Assembly (NCBI RefSeq): GCF_024055635.1
Contig: NZ_JAMXMB010000003.1
Location: forward strand, 116,819 to 180,818
Length of the DNA: 64,000 nt
Reading direction: 5' to 3'
Source: Microbacterium yannicii
Lineage (GTDB): Bacteria > Actinomycetota > Actinomycetes > Actinomycetales > Microbacteriaceae
In this document: positions 1 to 8,336 of the stretch, piece after piece
Numbering within the stretch: the first letter of the stretch is position 1
Layout of the letters: the number at the start of each line of letters is the position of its first letter
Translations under genes and position numbers: made by a program
Notes under the pieces: model-generated
Databases searched by the model: none
What the model was told of the DNA's origin: nothing
The model's input: only the letters and a program-made list of their open reading frames with translations

Positions 1-750
1 ACGCAGCGCCTCGACGAACTCGAGGAGCACCTCAACGATCCGGTCCGCATCGTCATCTCCCGTCTGCGCACGACGTACACGTTCGGCGCCGGATCGAAGG
101 CCCAGGAGCTCACGCCGGGCCAGCTCCTGGAGAGCATGGGCTTCCAGAGCGCCCAGCTCTCGACGCCGGTGAAAGACCTGTCCGGCGGTCAGAAACGACG
201 GCTGCAGCTGCTGCTCATCCTCCTCGAGCAGCCGAACGTGCTCATCCTCGACGAGCCGACCAACGACCTCGACACCGACATGCTCGCCGCCATCGAGGAC
301 CTGCTGGACTCCTGGCCGGGCACGCTCCTCGTCGTGTCGCACGATCGGTACTTCATCGAGCGGGTCACCGATCAGCAATACGCGATCCTCGACGGACACC
401 TTCGCCACCTCCCGGGCGGGGTCGACGAGTACCTGCGGCTCAGGGCCCGCTCGCTGAGCGAGCGCGACGAGACGAAGCGCACGAGCGGGACGGATGCCGC
501 GGCCTCGGCGTCGGCCTCGCCCGCGCTGTCGGGCGCCGAGCTGCGCGCCGCGCAGAAGGAGGTGTCTGCGCTCGAACGGCGTCTGGAGAAGCTCGAGTCG
601 CAGATCGGCGCGGCGCGCGTCGCGCTCGCCGACCACGATCAGTCGGACTACGTCGGCCTGGGCGCTGAGATGGCACGGATCACCGGGCTCGAGAACGAGC
701 GCGACGCGGTCGAGGAGCGCTGGTTCGAGCTCACCGAGCAGCTCGGCTGA
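1..750 (+). CDS. ABC-F family ATPase, 3' part only (5' end outside window)
   Basis: The frame is open from base 1, so the gene starts upstream of the window; about 249 C-terminal residues are visible. They cover the second nucleotide-binding domain: the ABC signature LSGGQKRRLQLL, Walker B LILDEPTNDLD and the switch histidine in VVSHDRYF. No transmembrane domain follows, and the C-terminus is a charged coiled coil (ELRAAQKEVSALERRLEKLE region). Duplicated ATPase domains without membrane segments and with the DEPTNDLD motif are typical of soluble ABC-F proteins, which act on ribosomes (Uup/EttA-like housekeeping or antibiotic-protection types). Which subtype this is cannot be told from the C-terminal half; the Uup-like C-terminal coiled coil favours a housekeeping member. 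Confidence 0.9.
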   Translation, partial: TQRLDELEEHLNDPVRIVISRLRTTYTFGAGSKAQELTPGQLLESMGFQSAQLSTPVKDLSGGQKRRLQLLLILLEQPNVLILDEPTNDLDTDMLAAIEDLLDSWPGTLLVVSHDRYFIERVTDQQYAILDGHLRHLPGGVDEYLRLRARSLSERDETKRTSGTDAAASASASPALSGAELRAAQKEVSALERRLEKLESQIGAARVALADHDQSDYVGLGAEMARITGLENERDAVEERWFELTEQLG

Positions 751-762
751 GCCCGACGGGGC

Positions 763-838
763 GTGAAAGATCCGGGCAGAATCGGCGAGATCCGCGGCTG
801 GGTGCGCTGATCTGCTCGATTGAGCCCGACGCTTTCAC
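763..838. repeat. 76-nt imperfect hairpin between convergent genes
   Basis: The sequence pairs with itself over its whole length: GTGAAAG (763-769) with CTTTCAC (832-838), GGGC (774-777) with GCCC (824-827), AATCG (780-784) with CGATT (817-821), AGATC (788-792) with GATCT (809-813), GCG (794-796) with CGC (805-807), and an 8-nt loop. All internal loops are symmetric. It lies between the ABC-F stop and the MarR stop; the outer right arm overlaps the MarR stop codon. A bidirectional terminator or a palindromic element remnant are the simplest explanations; there is no T-tract. Confidence 0.6.
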
Positions 839-1338
839 GGCGTCGTGTCGAAGCCGAGGCTGAGCTTGCGCAGCAGGCCGGCGAGGCGCTCGCGATCGCC
901 GCGCGAGAGCGTCTCGAGCAGCAGCGCCTCGGCGTCGACGAGACGCGTGATCGCAGCATCGACCCGGATCTTCCCCTCGTCGGTGAGGGTGACCAGGACG
1001 CTGCGGCCGTCGTCCGGATCGGCCTCGCGGCGCACGAGCCGGCGGCCCACCAGACGATCGATGCGGTTGGTCATCGTGCCGCTCGACACCAGGGTCTGCT
1101 GGAGGAGCTGCTTCGGGCTGAGCTGAAACGGCTCGCCGGCGCGTCGCAGGGCCGACAGCACGTCCCACTCCCACGGCTCGAGCTCGCTGCGGCGGAATGC
1201 GTCGCGCCGGGCACGGTCGAGATGACGCGACAGCCGATCGACGCGCGAGAGCACGCCGAGGGGCGAGAAGTCGAGGTCGGGGCGCTGCGTCGTCCACGCC
1301 TCGACGATGCGGTCCACCTCGTCGCTCTGCCCCGTCAT
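835..1338 (-). CDS. MarR family winged-helix transcriptional regulator
   Basis: 167 residues, normal for MarR. The wing/recognition region reads SSGTMTNRIDRLVGRRLVRR followed by DPDDGRSVLVTLTDEGK, the classic MarR DNA-binding signature (DxRxxxxxLT). It should act as a cytoplasmic dimeric repressor; the ligand is unknown. The start is ATG, 6 bases after GATAAT (positions 1345-1350 on the minus strand), so the transcript is probably leaderless. That -10 sits inside CCCCGATAATGGGG, a short inverted repeat that could be an autoregulatory operator. The gene runs convergently with the ABC-F ATPase and divergently from tRNA-Gln/glmU, so no target is indicated by position. Confidence 0.92.
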   Translation of the reverse strand: MTGQSDEVDRIVEAWTTQRPDLDFSPLGVLSRVDRLSRHLDRARRDAFRRSELEPWEWDVLSALRRAGEPFQLSPKQLLQQTLVSSGTMTNRIDRLVGRRLVRREADPDDGRSVLVTLTDEGKIRVDAAITRLVDAEALLLETLSRGDRERLAGLLRKLSLGFDTTP

Positions 1339-1340
1339 CC

Positions 1341-1356
1341 CCCCATTATCGGGGCA
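1341..1356 (-). promoter_or_regulatory. -10 element within a CCCC/GGGG inverted repeat upstream of marR
   Basis: On the minus strand GATAAT ends 6 bases before the ATG, as in other apparently leaderless genes here. The hexamer is flanked by CCCC and GGGG, giving a small palindrome over the promoter that a MarR dimer could occupy. The operator role is inference. Confidence 0.4.
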
Positions 1357-1430
1357 GCCGTCCCGCCCGAAGCAGGTGGCACCGTCTGGCAGACTTGACG
1401 GGCGGCTCCCGGCACCTCGGAACGCCGTGG

Positions 1431-1502
1431 TCCGCCGTGGTGTAATGGCAGCACGACAGCCTTTGGAGCTGTGAGGCCCAGGTTCGAGTCCTGGCGGCGG
1501 AG
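1431..1502 (+). tRNA. tRNA-Gln (anticodon TTG)
   Basis: 72 nt folding as a standard cloverleaf: acceptor TCCGCCG with CGGCGGA, anticodon stem ACAGC/GCTGT around loop CTTTGGA, T arm CCAGG-TTCGAGT-CCTGG, discriminator G. The anticodon TTG decodes CAA/CAG. CCA is not encoded; the next bases are CATG, where the ATG starts glmU. The acceptor 3' strand GGCGGAG therefore also serves as the likely Shine-Dalgarno of glmU. Confidence 0.95.
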
Positions 1503-1503
1503 C

Positions 1504-2976
1504 ATGATCGACACCCCCCGCGACAGCGCTCTCGCCGTCATCGTCCTCGCCGCCGGCCAGGGCACCCGCATGAAGTCGTCACTGCCGAAGGTGCTGCACC
1601 GGATCGGCGGCCGCCCGCTGGTGGGGCACGTGCTCGACCACGCGCTCGCCCTCGCGCCGGAGCGCGTGGTGGTGGTCGTCCGGCACGAGCGGGACCTGGT
1701 CGCAGGAGCCGTCGTGGATGCCGCACCGGGCGTCATCGTGGTCGACCAGGACGAGATCCCGGGAACAGGCCGCGCCGTCGAGATGGCCCTCGACGCCCTC
1801 GACGACTTCGTGGGCGATGTCCTGGTGCTGAGCGGCGACGTGCCGCTCCTCGAGGCCGACACCCTCGCCGCCCTCCTGCGCGGCCACCGCGACGGCGCCG
1901 TCGCCGCGACGGTGCTCAGCGCGGCGCTCGATGATGCGACCGGGTACGGCCGTGTCATCCGCGACGCCGACGGCGCGGTGGCGCGGATCGTCGAGCAGAA
2001 GGATGCGACGGCGGACGAGGCATCCGTCTCCGAGATCAACGCGGGCGTCTACGTCTTCCAGGCGGCGGCGCTTCGCACGCAACTGGCGCTCGTCGGAACC
2101 GCGAACGCGCAGGGGGAGAAGTATCTGACCGACGTCGTGGCACTGCTGCGCGGCGACGGCCTCGCCGTGGCGGCGCTGACCGCTCCGGATGCGGTGGCCG
2201 CGCTCGGCGTCAACGACCGCGTGCAGCTGTCCGAGGCCGCGCGCCTGCTCAACGCGCGCACGGTGCGTCGCTGGCAGCTGGAAGGCGCGACCATCCTGGA
2301 CCCCGCGACGACGTGGATCGACGTCACAGCGACGCTCGCCCCCGACGTCACGGTGCTCCCGAACACCCACATCCTGCGCGCGACGACGATCGCGTCGGGC
2401 GCCACGGTCGGCCCCGACACGAGCCTGGTCGACTGCGAGGTGGGCGAGGACGCCACGGTCACCCGCACCGACGCGACCCTCGCCGTCATCGGCGCGAAGG
2501 CGACTGTGGGCCCCTTCGCCTACCTCCGGCCGGGCACGTACCTCGGCGACCGCGGCAAGATCGGCACCTTCGTCGAGACGAAGAACTCCACGATCGGCGA
2601 ATCGAGCAAGGTGCCCCATCTGTCGTACATCGGAGACACCACCATCGGCCGCGGCGTCAATCTGGGCGCCGGTGCGATCACCGCCAATTACGACGACCTG
2701 GCCAAGCACCCCACCGAGATCGGGGACGAAGTGCACACCGGCTCGCATAACGTCTTCGTGGCGCCCGTTAGGATCGGAGACGGCGCGAAGACGGGGGCGG
2801 GGGCGGTCATCCGCAAGGATGTGCCGGCCGGTGCTCTCGCTCTCAGCGTCGCCCCTCAGCGCAACGTCGAGGGTTGGGTCGAGAAGAACAGACCGGGTAC
2901 CGGAGCGGCGGACGTCGCCGCCAAGGCCCGCAGCGCACAGAAGGCGGACGATGGCGCGCAAGAAGAAGACCGTTGA
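1504..2976 (+). CDS. glmU: Bifunctional N-acetylglucosamine-1-phosphate uridyltransferase / glucosamine-1-phosphate acetyltransferase
   Basis: 490 residues, the usual GlmU length. The N-terminal pyrophosphorylase domain opens with the nucleotide-binding motif LAAGQGTRMKS (about residues 15-25); the C-terminal half is a left-handed beta-helix of hexapeptide repeats ending in GSHNVFVAPVRIGDGAKTG and a charged tail. It makes UDP-GlcNAc for peptidoglycan from GlcN-1-P, acetyl-CoA and UTP in the cytoplasm. I chose ATG 1504 because the frame upstream runs through tRNA-Gln; the start lies one base after the tRNA discriminator. The 3' end overlaps prs by 26 bases, consistent with co-transcription and with glmU-prs synteny in actinobacteria. 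Confidence 0.97.
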   Translation: MIDTPRDSALAVIVLAAGQGTRMKSSLPKVLHRIGGRPLVGHVLDHALALAPERVVVVVRHERDLVAGAVVDAAPGVIVVDQDEIPGTGRAVEMALDALDDFVGDVLVLSGDVPLLEADTLAALLRGHRDGAVAATVLSAALDDATGYGRVIRDADGAVARIVEQKDATADEASVSEINAGVYVFQAAALRTQLALVGTANAQGEKYLTDVVALLRGDGLAVAALTAPDAVAALGVNDRVQLSEAARLLNARTVRRWQLEGATILDPATTWIDVTATLAPDVTVLPNTHILRATTIASGATVGPDTSLVDCEVGEDATVTRTDATLAVIGAKATVGPFAYLRPGTYLGDRGKIGTFVETKNSTIGESSKVPHLSYIGDTTIGRGVNLGAGAITANYDDLAKHPTEIGDEVHTGSHNVFVAPVRIGDGAKTGAGAVIRKDVPAGALALSVAPQRNVEGWVEKNRPGTGAADVAAKARSAQKADDGAQEEDR

Positions 2977-3985
2977 ACTCGACCGGGCGAACGACATCGC
3001 CCCCGGACTCGTCGCCAAGACGAAGAAACGGCTCGTCATCGCGCGCGGCAGCTCGCACCCCGAGCTCGCGGCGCAGGTCGCCGAGCAGCTGAGCACGGAG
3101 CTGGTCCCGACCGAGTACCGCACCTTCGCGTCGGGCGAGATCCTGACGCGATTCGAGGTCTCGATCCGCGGCTGCGACCTCTTCCTCATCCAGAGCTTCG
3201 GCCCACCGGTCAACGAGTGGATGATGGAGACCCTCATCATGCTCGACGCCGCCAAGCGGGCGTCCGCCAAGCGCATCACCGTCGTCGCGCCCTACTTCCC
3301 CTACTCGCGACAGGACAAGAAGGGCCGCGGCCGCGAGCCGATCAGCGCCCGGCTCGTCGCCGACCTCTTCAAGACGGCCGGCGCCGACCGGATCATGAGC
3401 GTCGACCTGCACGCCGCGCAGATCCAGGGCTTCTTCGACGGCCCCGTCGACCACCTGTTCGCCAAGCCCGTGCTGCTGGAGTACTTCGAGAACACGCTCA
3501 GCGAAGCCGACCGCGCGCGCCTCACCGTGGTCTCACCCGACACCGGGCGCGTGCGCGTCGCCGATCAGTGGTCCGACAGCCTGGGCGCGCCACTGGCGAT
3601 CATCCACAAGCGCCGGGACCCGAATGTCGCCAACCAGGTCACCGTCAACGAGATCGTCGGCGCGGTCGACGGTCGCGTCTGCCTGCTGGTCGACGACATG
3701 ATCGACACCGGCGGCACGATCGTGAAGGCGGCCGAGGCGCTGAAGGCCAACGGTGCGACCAAGGTGATCGTGGCCGCGACGCACGCGATCTTCAGCGATC
3801 CGGCGGCGACGCGGCTGCAGAGCCCGGCGATCGACGAGGTCGTCGTGACCGACACGGTGCCGATCCCCGACGAGAAGCGGTTCCCGAGCCTTACGATTCT
3901 CCCTATCGCGCCACTGCTCGCACGCGCGATCCACGAAGTGTTCGAAGACGGCTCCGTCACCAGCATGTTCGACGGGGCGGCCTGA
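2951..3985 (+). CDS. prs: Ribose-phosphate pyrophosphokinase
   Basis: 344 residues; makes PRPP from ribose-5-phosphate and ATP for purine, pyrimidine, His, Trp and NAD synthesis. Visible family marks are the flexible loop region YSRQDKKGRGREPIS, the divalent cation/ATP site DLHAAQIQGFF, and the PRPP-binding loop LLVDDMIDTGGT. The chosen ATG lies inside the glmU 3' end and gives an N-terminus (MARKKKTVELDRAND) longer than in well-studied homologues of about 315-325 residues; the core starts near residue 27 (KRLVIARGSSHPELA). A start within glmU suggests translational coupling. Confidence 0.96.
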   Translation: MARKKKTVELDRANDIAPGLVAKTKKRLVIARGSSHPELAAQVAEQLSTELVPTEYRTFASGEILTRFEVSIRGCDLFLIQSFGPPVNEWMMETLIMLDAAKRASAKRITVVAPYFPYSRQDKKGRGREPISARLVADLFKTAGADRIMSVDLHAAQIQGFFDGPVDHLFAKPVLLEYFENTLSEADRARLTVVSPDTGRVRVADQWSDSLGAPLAIIHKRRDPNVANQVTVNEIVGAVDGRVCLLVDDMIDTGGTIVKAAEALKANGATKVIVAATHAIFSDPAATRLQSPAIDEVVVTDTVPIPDEKRFPSLTILPIAPLLARAIHEVFEDGSVTSMFDGAA

Positions 3986-4042
3986 CGCCGGCACCGGGTC
4001 GGAGCACCGGCACCGCGGCGGCGACGGAAGGACGAAGCATCC

Positions 4043-6865
4043 ATGACGCAGCCGCCGAACCCCGCACCGCTCGATTCCGCATCGTTGACCCAGGCGCGCC
4101 TGACCGTCGCGCGTCCGTGGGCGCTGCCGGTCGACGAGGTGCTGGAGCATCTCGAGGCTGACGCCGGGGGACTGGACGCCGCGGACGCTGCGGCACGTCT
4201 CGAGATCGCAGGTCCCAACCGCCTGCCCGAGCCGGCGCGCAAGCCGGCTGTGCTGCGCTTTCTGGCCCACTTCAACGACACCCTGATCTACATCCTGCTG
4301 GGCGCCGCCGTCATCAAGGCGCTCATGGGGGACTGGCTCGACTTCTGGGTGATCATGGTCGTCGCGATCATCAACGCGGTGATCGGCTACATCCAGGAGG
4401 GGCGGGCCGAGAAGGCACTCGCCGGCATCCGCGGGATGCTGTCGGCCGATGCCAGCGCGCGGCGCGACGGCGGCTGGGTCACCGTGCCGGCCGCCGACCT
4501 GGTTCCCGGCGATGTCGTGCGGCTCATGCCCGGCGACAAGGTGCCGGCCGACCTGCGGCTGCTGCAGGCGTTCCAGCTGCGCATCGACGAAGCGGCGCTG
4601 ACCGGGGAGTCCGTCCCGTCGTCGAAGACCACCGACCCGGCGGCGCCCGAGGCGGGCGTCGGCGACCGTGGTTCGATGGCGTTCTCGGGCACCATCGTGA
4701 GCGCCGGCCAGGGCCGGGGGCTCGTGACCGCGACCGGATCCGACACCGAGCTCGGCCGCATCCAGAGCCTCGCCGACGAAGCCGAGTCGCTGGCCACCCC
4801 ACTGACCCGGCAGCTGGACAGCTTCGGCCGCGTGCTCACTGTCGTGATCCTGGCGATGGCCGCCATCATGATGTTGATCGGGCGTTTCGTGCACGGGATG
4901 CCGTATCCCGAGCTCATCTCGGCGGCCATCGGCTTCGCGGTGGCGGCGATCCCCGAGGGGCTGCCGGCACTCGTGACGATCACGCTCGCGATCGGCGTGC
5001 AGCAGATGGCCCGCCACAACGCCATCACCCGGAAGCTTCCCGCGGTGGAGGCGCTCGGCTCGGTGACCACCGTGTGCTCCGACAAGACGGGCACGCTCAC
5101 CCGCAACGAGATGACCGTGCGGCACATCGTGACACCGCTCGCCGAGTACGACGTCACCGGGCTCGGCTACGTGCCCGAGGGCGAGATCGTCCGCGCGGGC
5201 GCGGGCGCGGGCGCCGGCGCGGGGTCCGCCGCCGTCGAGGCCGGCGCGCCGACCGACCGCGGCGACCTGGCGGCGCTGCTGGCGATCGCGACCCTCTGCA
5301 ACGACGCACACATCGTCCGCGGCGACGACGGCGCGTGGAGCCTGGTGGGCGAGCCGACGGAGGGCGCCCTGAAAGTCGTCGCGATGAAGGGCGGCGTGGG
5401 CAGTGCCGGGGGCCGCCGGGTAGCCGTCATCCCGTTCGACTCCGCCAACAAGCTCATGGCGACCCTCAACGAGGGAGCCCGATCCGGTGGTGCCGCGGGC
5501 GAGGTCTCGCGGGCGATCCTCGTCAAGGGTGCACCCGACCGCCTCCTTGAGCGCTCGCTCACACAGCGCGGCGCCGACGGATCCGAGCCCCTCGACCTCG
5601 TCCGCTGGAACGCGGCGATCGAGAGGCTGAGCTCACAGGGACTGCGTGTGCTCGCGGCGGCGCGCAAGCCGGTGCGGCCGACGACGGAGGAGTTCGCGCT
5701 CGACGACCTCATCGACCTCGAGTTCATCGGCCTGTGGGGCATCGTCGACCCGCCTCGGCCGGAAGCGGTCGAGGCCATCGCGGACTGCCACACCGCCGGC
5801 ATCCGGGTGAAGATGATCACCGGCGACCACGCCGGCACCGCCCTCGCCATCGCGCACGAGATGGGACTCGCGAGCGCTGACGCGGAGGTGCTGACCGGCG
5901 CGGAGCTCGAGGCCCTGACGCAGGAGCAGCTGCGCGAGGTCGTGCGCGACGTCGACGTGTACGCGCGCACGAGTCCCGAGCACAAGATCCGCATCGTGCG
6001 CGCGCTGCAGTCGCACGGCGAGGTGGTCGCGATGACCGGCGACGGCGTCAACGACGCTCCCGCGCTGACGCGGGCCGACGTCGGCATCGCGATGGGCATC
6101 AAGGGCACCGAGGCGACCAAGGAGGCCGCCGAGTTCGTGCTGGCCGACGACAACTTCGCGACGATCCGCGGCGCGATCGCCGAGGGCCGTCGCATCTACG
6201 ACAACCTGCGCAAGTCGATCGTGTTCCTGCTTCCCACCAACGGGGCGCAGTCGCTCGTGATCCTCGTCGCCGTCCTGTTCGGACTCGCGCTGCCCATCAC
6301 GAGCGTGCAGGTGCTGTGGGTCAACATGGTGACGGCGGTGACGCTCTCCCTCGCACTCGCGTACGAGCCGGCCGAGCGCGGCATCATGCGCCGGCCGCCG
6401 CGCGCCACCGGGGGACCGATCATCGATCGCCGCGAGCTCGGCTTCGTACTGGTGGTGTCGCTCGTCATCGGCGGCGCCGCGATGGGCGTCTTCTACGGCG
6501 TCGTCGCCACCGGCGCCGACATCGAGGTGGCGCGCACCGAGGCGGTGCTCATGCTGGCGCTCGGACAGCTCGCCTACCTGTTCAACTGCCGGTTCCTGAG
6601 CCGCTCGAGTCTCACTCTCGACGTGCTGCGCGGCAACCGAGCGGTGTGGTGGTCGGCCATCGCGCTCATCGTGCTGCAGGTGATCTACACGTACGTGCCG
6701 TTCATGAACCTGCTGTTCGACTCGCGGCCGCTGGCCGCGGCATCCTGGATCCTCCCCATCGTGGTGTCGATCGGCATCTTCCTCGCGGTCGAGGCGCTCA
6801 AGGCGGTGCTGCGGGCGCGGGCCGGCTCATCACCTGCGATCGACACGCTCGAAGCCGGCTCATAG
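4043..6865 (+). CDS. P2-type cation-transporting P-type ATPase
   Basis: 940 residues with every P-type ATPase landmark in order: N-terminal cation-ATPase domain, actuator loop DEAALTGESVPS, M4 motif AAIPEGLPALV, phosphorylation site CSDKTGTLT (Asp347), nucleotide-binding KGAPDRLLE, hinge MTGDGVNDAPALTRADVG, and about ten membrane segments. The architecture is that of Ca2+/Mg2+ P2A-like pumps. Compared with SERCA, M4 keeps the PEGLP glutamate, but M5 reads TNGAQS (Gln where SERCA has Glu771) and M6 reads NMVTAVTL (Ala where SERCA has Asp800), so calcium should not be assumed. A (GA)n low-complexity insert follows EIVRAGAG. It starts 57 bases after prs. Confidence 0.93.
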   Translation: MTQPPNPAPLDSASLTQARLTVARPWALPVDEVLEHLEADAGGLDAADAAARLEIAGPNRLPEPARKPAVLRFLAHFNDTLIYILLGAAVIKALMGDWLDFWVIMVVAIINAVIGYIQEGRAEKALAGIRGMLSADASARRDGGWVTVPAADLVPGDVVRLMPGDKVPADLRLLQAFQLRIDEAALTGESVPSSKTTDPAAPEAGVGDRGSMAFSGTIVSAGQGRGLVTATGSDTELGRIQSLADEAESLATPLTRQLDSFGRVLTVVILAMAAIMMLIGRFVHGMPYPELISAAIGFAVAAIPEGLPALVTITLAIGVQQMARHNAITRKLPAVEALGSVTTVCSDKTGTLTRNEMTVRHIVTPLAEYDVTGLGYVPEGEIVRAGAGAGAGAGSAAVEAGAPTDRGDLAALLAIATLCNDAHIVRGDDGAWSLVGEPTEGALKVVAMKGGVGSAGGRRVAVIPFDSANKLMATLNEGARSGGAAGEVSRAILVKGAPDRLLERSLTQRGADGSEPLDLVRWNAAIERLSSQGLRVLAAARKPVRPTTEEFALDDLIDLEFIGLWGIVDPPRPEAVEAIADCHTAGIRVKMITGDHAGTALAIAHEMGLASADAEVLTGAELEALTQEQLREVVRDVDVYARTSPEHKIRIVRALQSHGEVVAMTGDGVNDAPALTRADVGIAMGIKGTEATKEAAEFVLADDNFATIRGAIAEGRRIYDNLRKSIVFLLPTNGAQSLVILVAVLFGLALPITSVQVLWVNMVTAVTLSLALAYEPAERGIMRRPPRATGGPIIDRRELGFVLVVSLVIGGAAMGVFYGVVATGADIEVARTEAVLMLALGQLAYLFNCRFLSRSSLTLDVLRGNRAVWWSAIALIVLQVIYTYVPFMNLLFDSRPLAAASWILPIVVSIGIFLAVEALKAVLRARAGSSPAIDTLEAGS

Positions 6866-6947
6866 GAGTCGTTGGCAGGATCTCTCCCAGACGCTCCGGC
6901 GTCGCCATCCGCACCGACCCGAGCCGACCCGAGCCAGGAGGACCGTC

Positions 6948-7430
6948 ATGATCCGCACCGCACTCGCTTCCCGCCCCGTCCGAGCCGGAGCGGCGCTGAC
7001 CGCCGCCGCCGGCATCGCCCTCCTCGCCGGCTGCGCGCCGCAGGCCTCCGAGGCCGAAGAGCCGGCCACGCCGGAGGCCTCCGAGACCACGGGCACCTCG
7101 GACGGCACCGGCACAGGCGCGTCCGGCTCCGGCTCGTACGCCGACGGCACGTACACGGCCGACGGCTCGTATGCGACGCCCGAGTCGGTCGAGACGATCG
7201 CGGTCACCGTGACCCTCGAGGACGACGTCATCACGACCGTCAAAGTCGCCGGCGACCCGCAGAAGCGCGAGTCGGAGCAGTTCCAGGGCCAGTTCATCGG
7301 CGGGATCGCCGACGTCGTCGTCGGGCACGACATCGACGACATCCAGGTCAGCCGCGTGGCGGGATCGTCGCTCACCAGCGGCGGCTTCAACGACGCCATC
7401 GAGACCATCAAGTCCGAGGCGGCGAAGTAG
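6948..7430 (+). CDS. FMN-binding domain lipoprotein (extracytosolic flavoprotein)
   Basis: 160 residues. A lipoprotein signal peptide ends in the lipobox LAGC (Cys29), followed by a Thr/Ser/Gly-rich linker (about 33-62) and a small FMN-binding domain of the NqrC/RnfG type. The motif AGSSLTSGGF (residues 138-147) corresponds to the flavinylation motif (S/T)GA(S/T)xT; Thr143 is the predicted site of covalent FMN. It should be anchored outside the membrane and relay electrons. It is 3 bases upstream of apbE, whose product attaches the FMN, and two genes from a membrane RnfD-like reductase, so these form one functional cluster. Starts with ATG after GGAGGACCGTC. Confidence 0.88.
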   Translation: MIRTALASRPVRAGAALTAAAGIALLAGCAPQASEAEEPATPEASETTGTSDGTGTGASGSGSYADGTYTADGSYATPESVETIAVTVTLEDDVITTVKVAGDPQKRESEQFQGQFIGGIADVVVGHDIDDIQVSRVAGSSLTSGGFNDAIETIKSEAAK

Positions 7431-7433
7431 GCC

Positions 7434-8336
7434 GTGAGCGCGGCGCCGGACTCCTGGCGCTTCGACGCCATCGGCACGACATGGGAGATCGTCACCGAGC
7501 ATCGTCTGCCGGCGACGGTGCGTGACGAGGTCGCCGCCCGCATCGACGACTTCGATCGCGAATGGTCGCGATTCCGCACCGACTCGGTGGTGAGCGCGCT
7601 GGCGCGGACGGGAGGGGCCGTGCCCGCGCCGCCGGATGCCGTTCCGATGCTGGAGGCCTTGGCGGCGCTGTCAGCCGCGACGGCAGGGGCCGTCAACCCG
7701 CTCGTCGGGGGATCGCTCGACGCCCTCGGCTACGACGCCGCGTACACACTCCGTGATCGCGAGCCGGCCCCCGCGCCCGCCGGATGGCAGCAGCTGCTGA
7801 CCTGGCGGGACGGGCTCCTCGCGCTCAGCGAGCCGACGACGATCGACGTGGGCGCCCTCGGCAAGGGCCGCCTCGTCGACCTCGTCCTCGGCACCCTCAC
7901 GTCCACCGTGACGGGCGACATCACGGTGGACGCCGGCGGCGATCTCGCGGTGCGTGGGCGGCCGCAGCGCATCGGGCTCGAGCATCCCTTCGATCCGCGT
8001 CGCGCCATCGGCGTGTGGGAGGTGACGGATGCCGCGCTCTGCGCGTCCGCGGTCAACCGGCGCTCGTGGCCGTCGGCGACGGGATCCACCACCCTGCACC
8101 ACGTACTCGATGCCCGCACCGGGCAGCCGGTGCGGGCGATCGCCGCGACGTGGGCCGTGGCGGCAGACGCGATGACGGCCGACGCCGTCGCGACGGCGCT
8201 GTTCTTCGACGGCGGCCCCCGCCTCGCCCACGAGTGGGGCGTCGAGTGGGTGCGTATGACGACGGATGGCCGCGTCGAGTGGTCTCCGGGCTGCCGCGCC
8301 GACCTGTTCGTTCGACCGAATAGCCTGGAGCAGTGA
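7434..8336 (+). CDS. apbE: FAD:protein FMN transferase (ApbE family)
   Basis: 300 residues, GTG start. It uses FAD to attach FMN covalently to Thr in FMN-binding and NqrB/RnfD proteins. Family marks: IDVGALGKGRLVDL, HHVLDARTGQPV, and the metal-site region AVAADAMTADAVATALFF. The usual TSGdYER segment reads CASAVNRRSW here, a noticeable divergence. No signal peptide is seen, so either the enzyme works on the inner face or it is exported another way. The gene is 3 bases after the FMN-binding lipoprotein and overlaps the MOSC gene by 4 bases (GTGA), so the three are surely one transcript. Confidence 0.9.
   Translation: MSAAPDSWRFDAIGTTWEIVTEHRLPATVRDEVAARIDDFDREWSRFRTDSVVSALARTGGAVPAPPDAVPMLEALAALSAATAGAVNPLVGGSLDALGYDAAYTLRDREPAPAPAGWQQLLTWRDGLLALSEPTTIDVGALGKGRLVDLVLGTLTSTVTGDITVDAGGDLAVRGRPQRIGLEHPFDPRRAIGVWEVTDAALCASAVNRRSWPSATGSTTLHHVLDARTGQPVRAIAATWAVAADAMTADAVATALFFDGGPRLAHEWGVEWVRMTTDGRVEWSPGCRADLFVRPNSLEQ

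Noticed and set aside
1579..3279. Long open frame on the minus strand across glmU and prs
   Set aside because: Arg/Asp/Val-rich composition without any domain; it is the antisense of two confident genes in GC-rich DNA.
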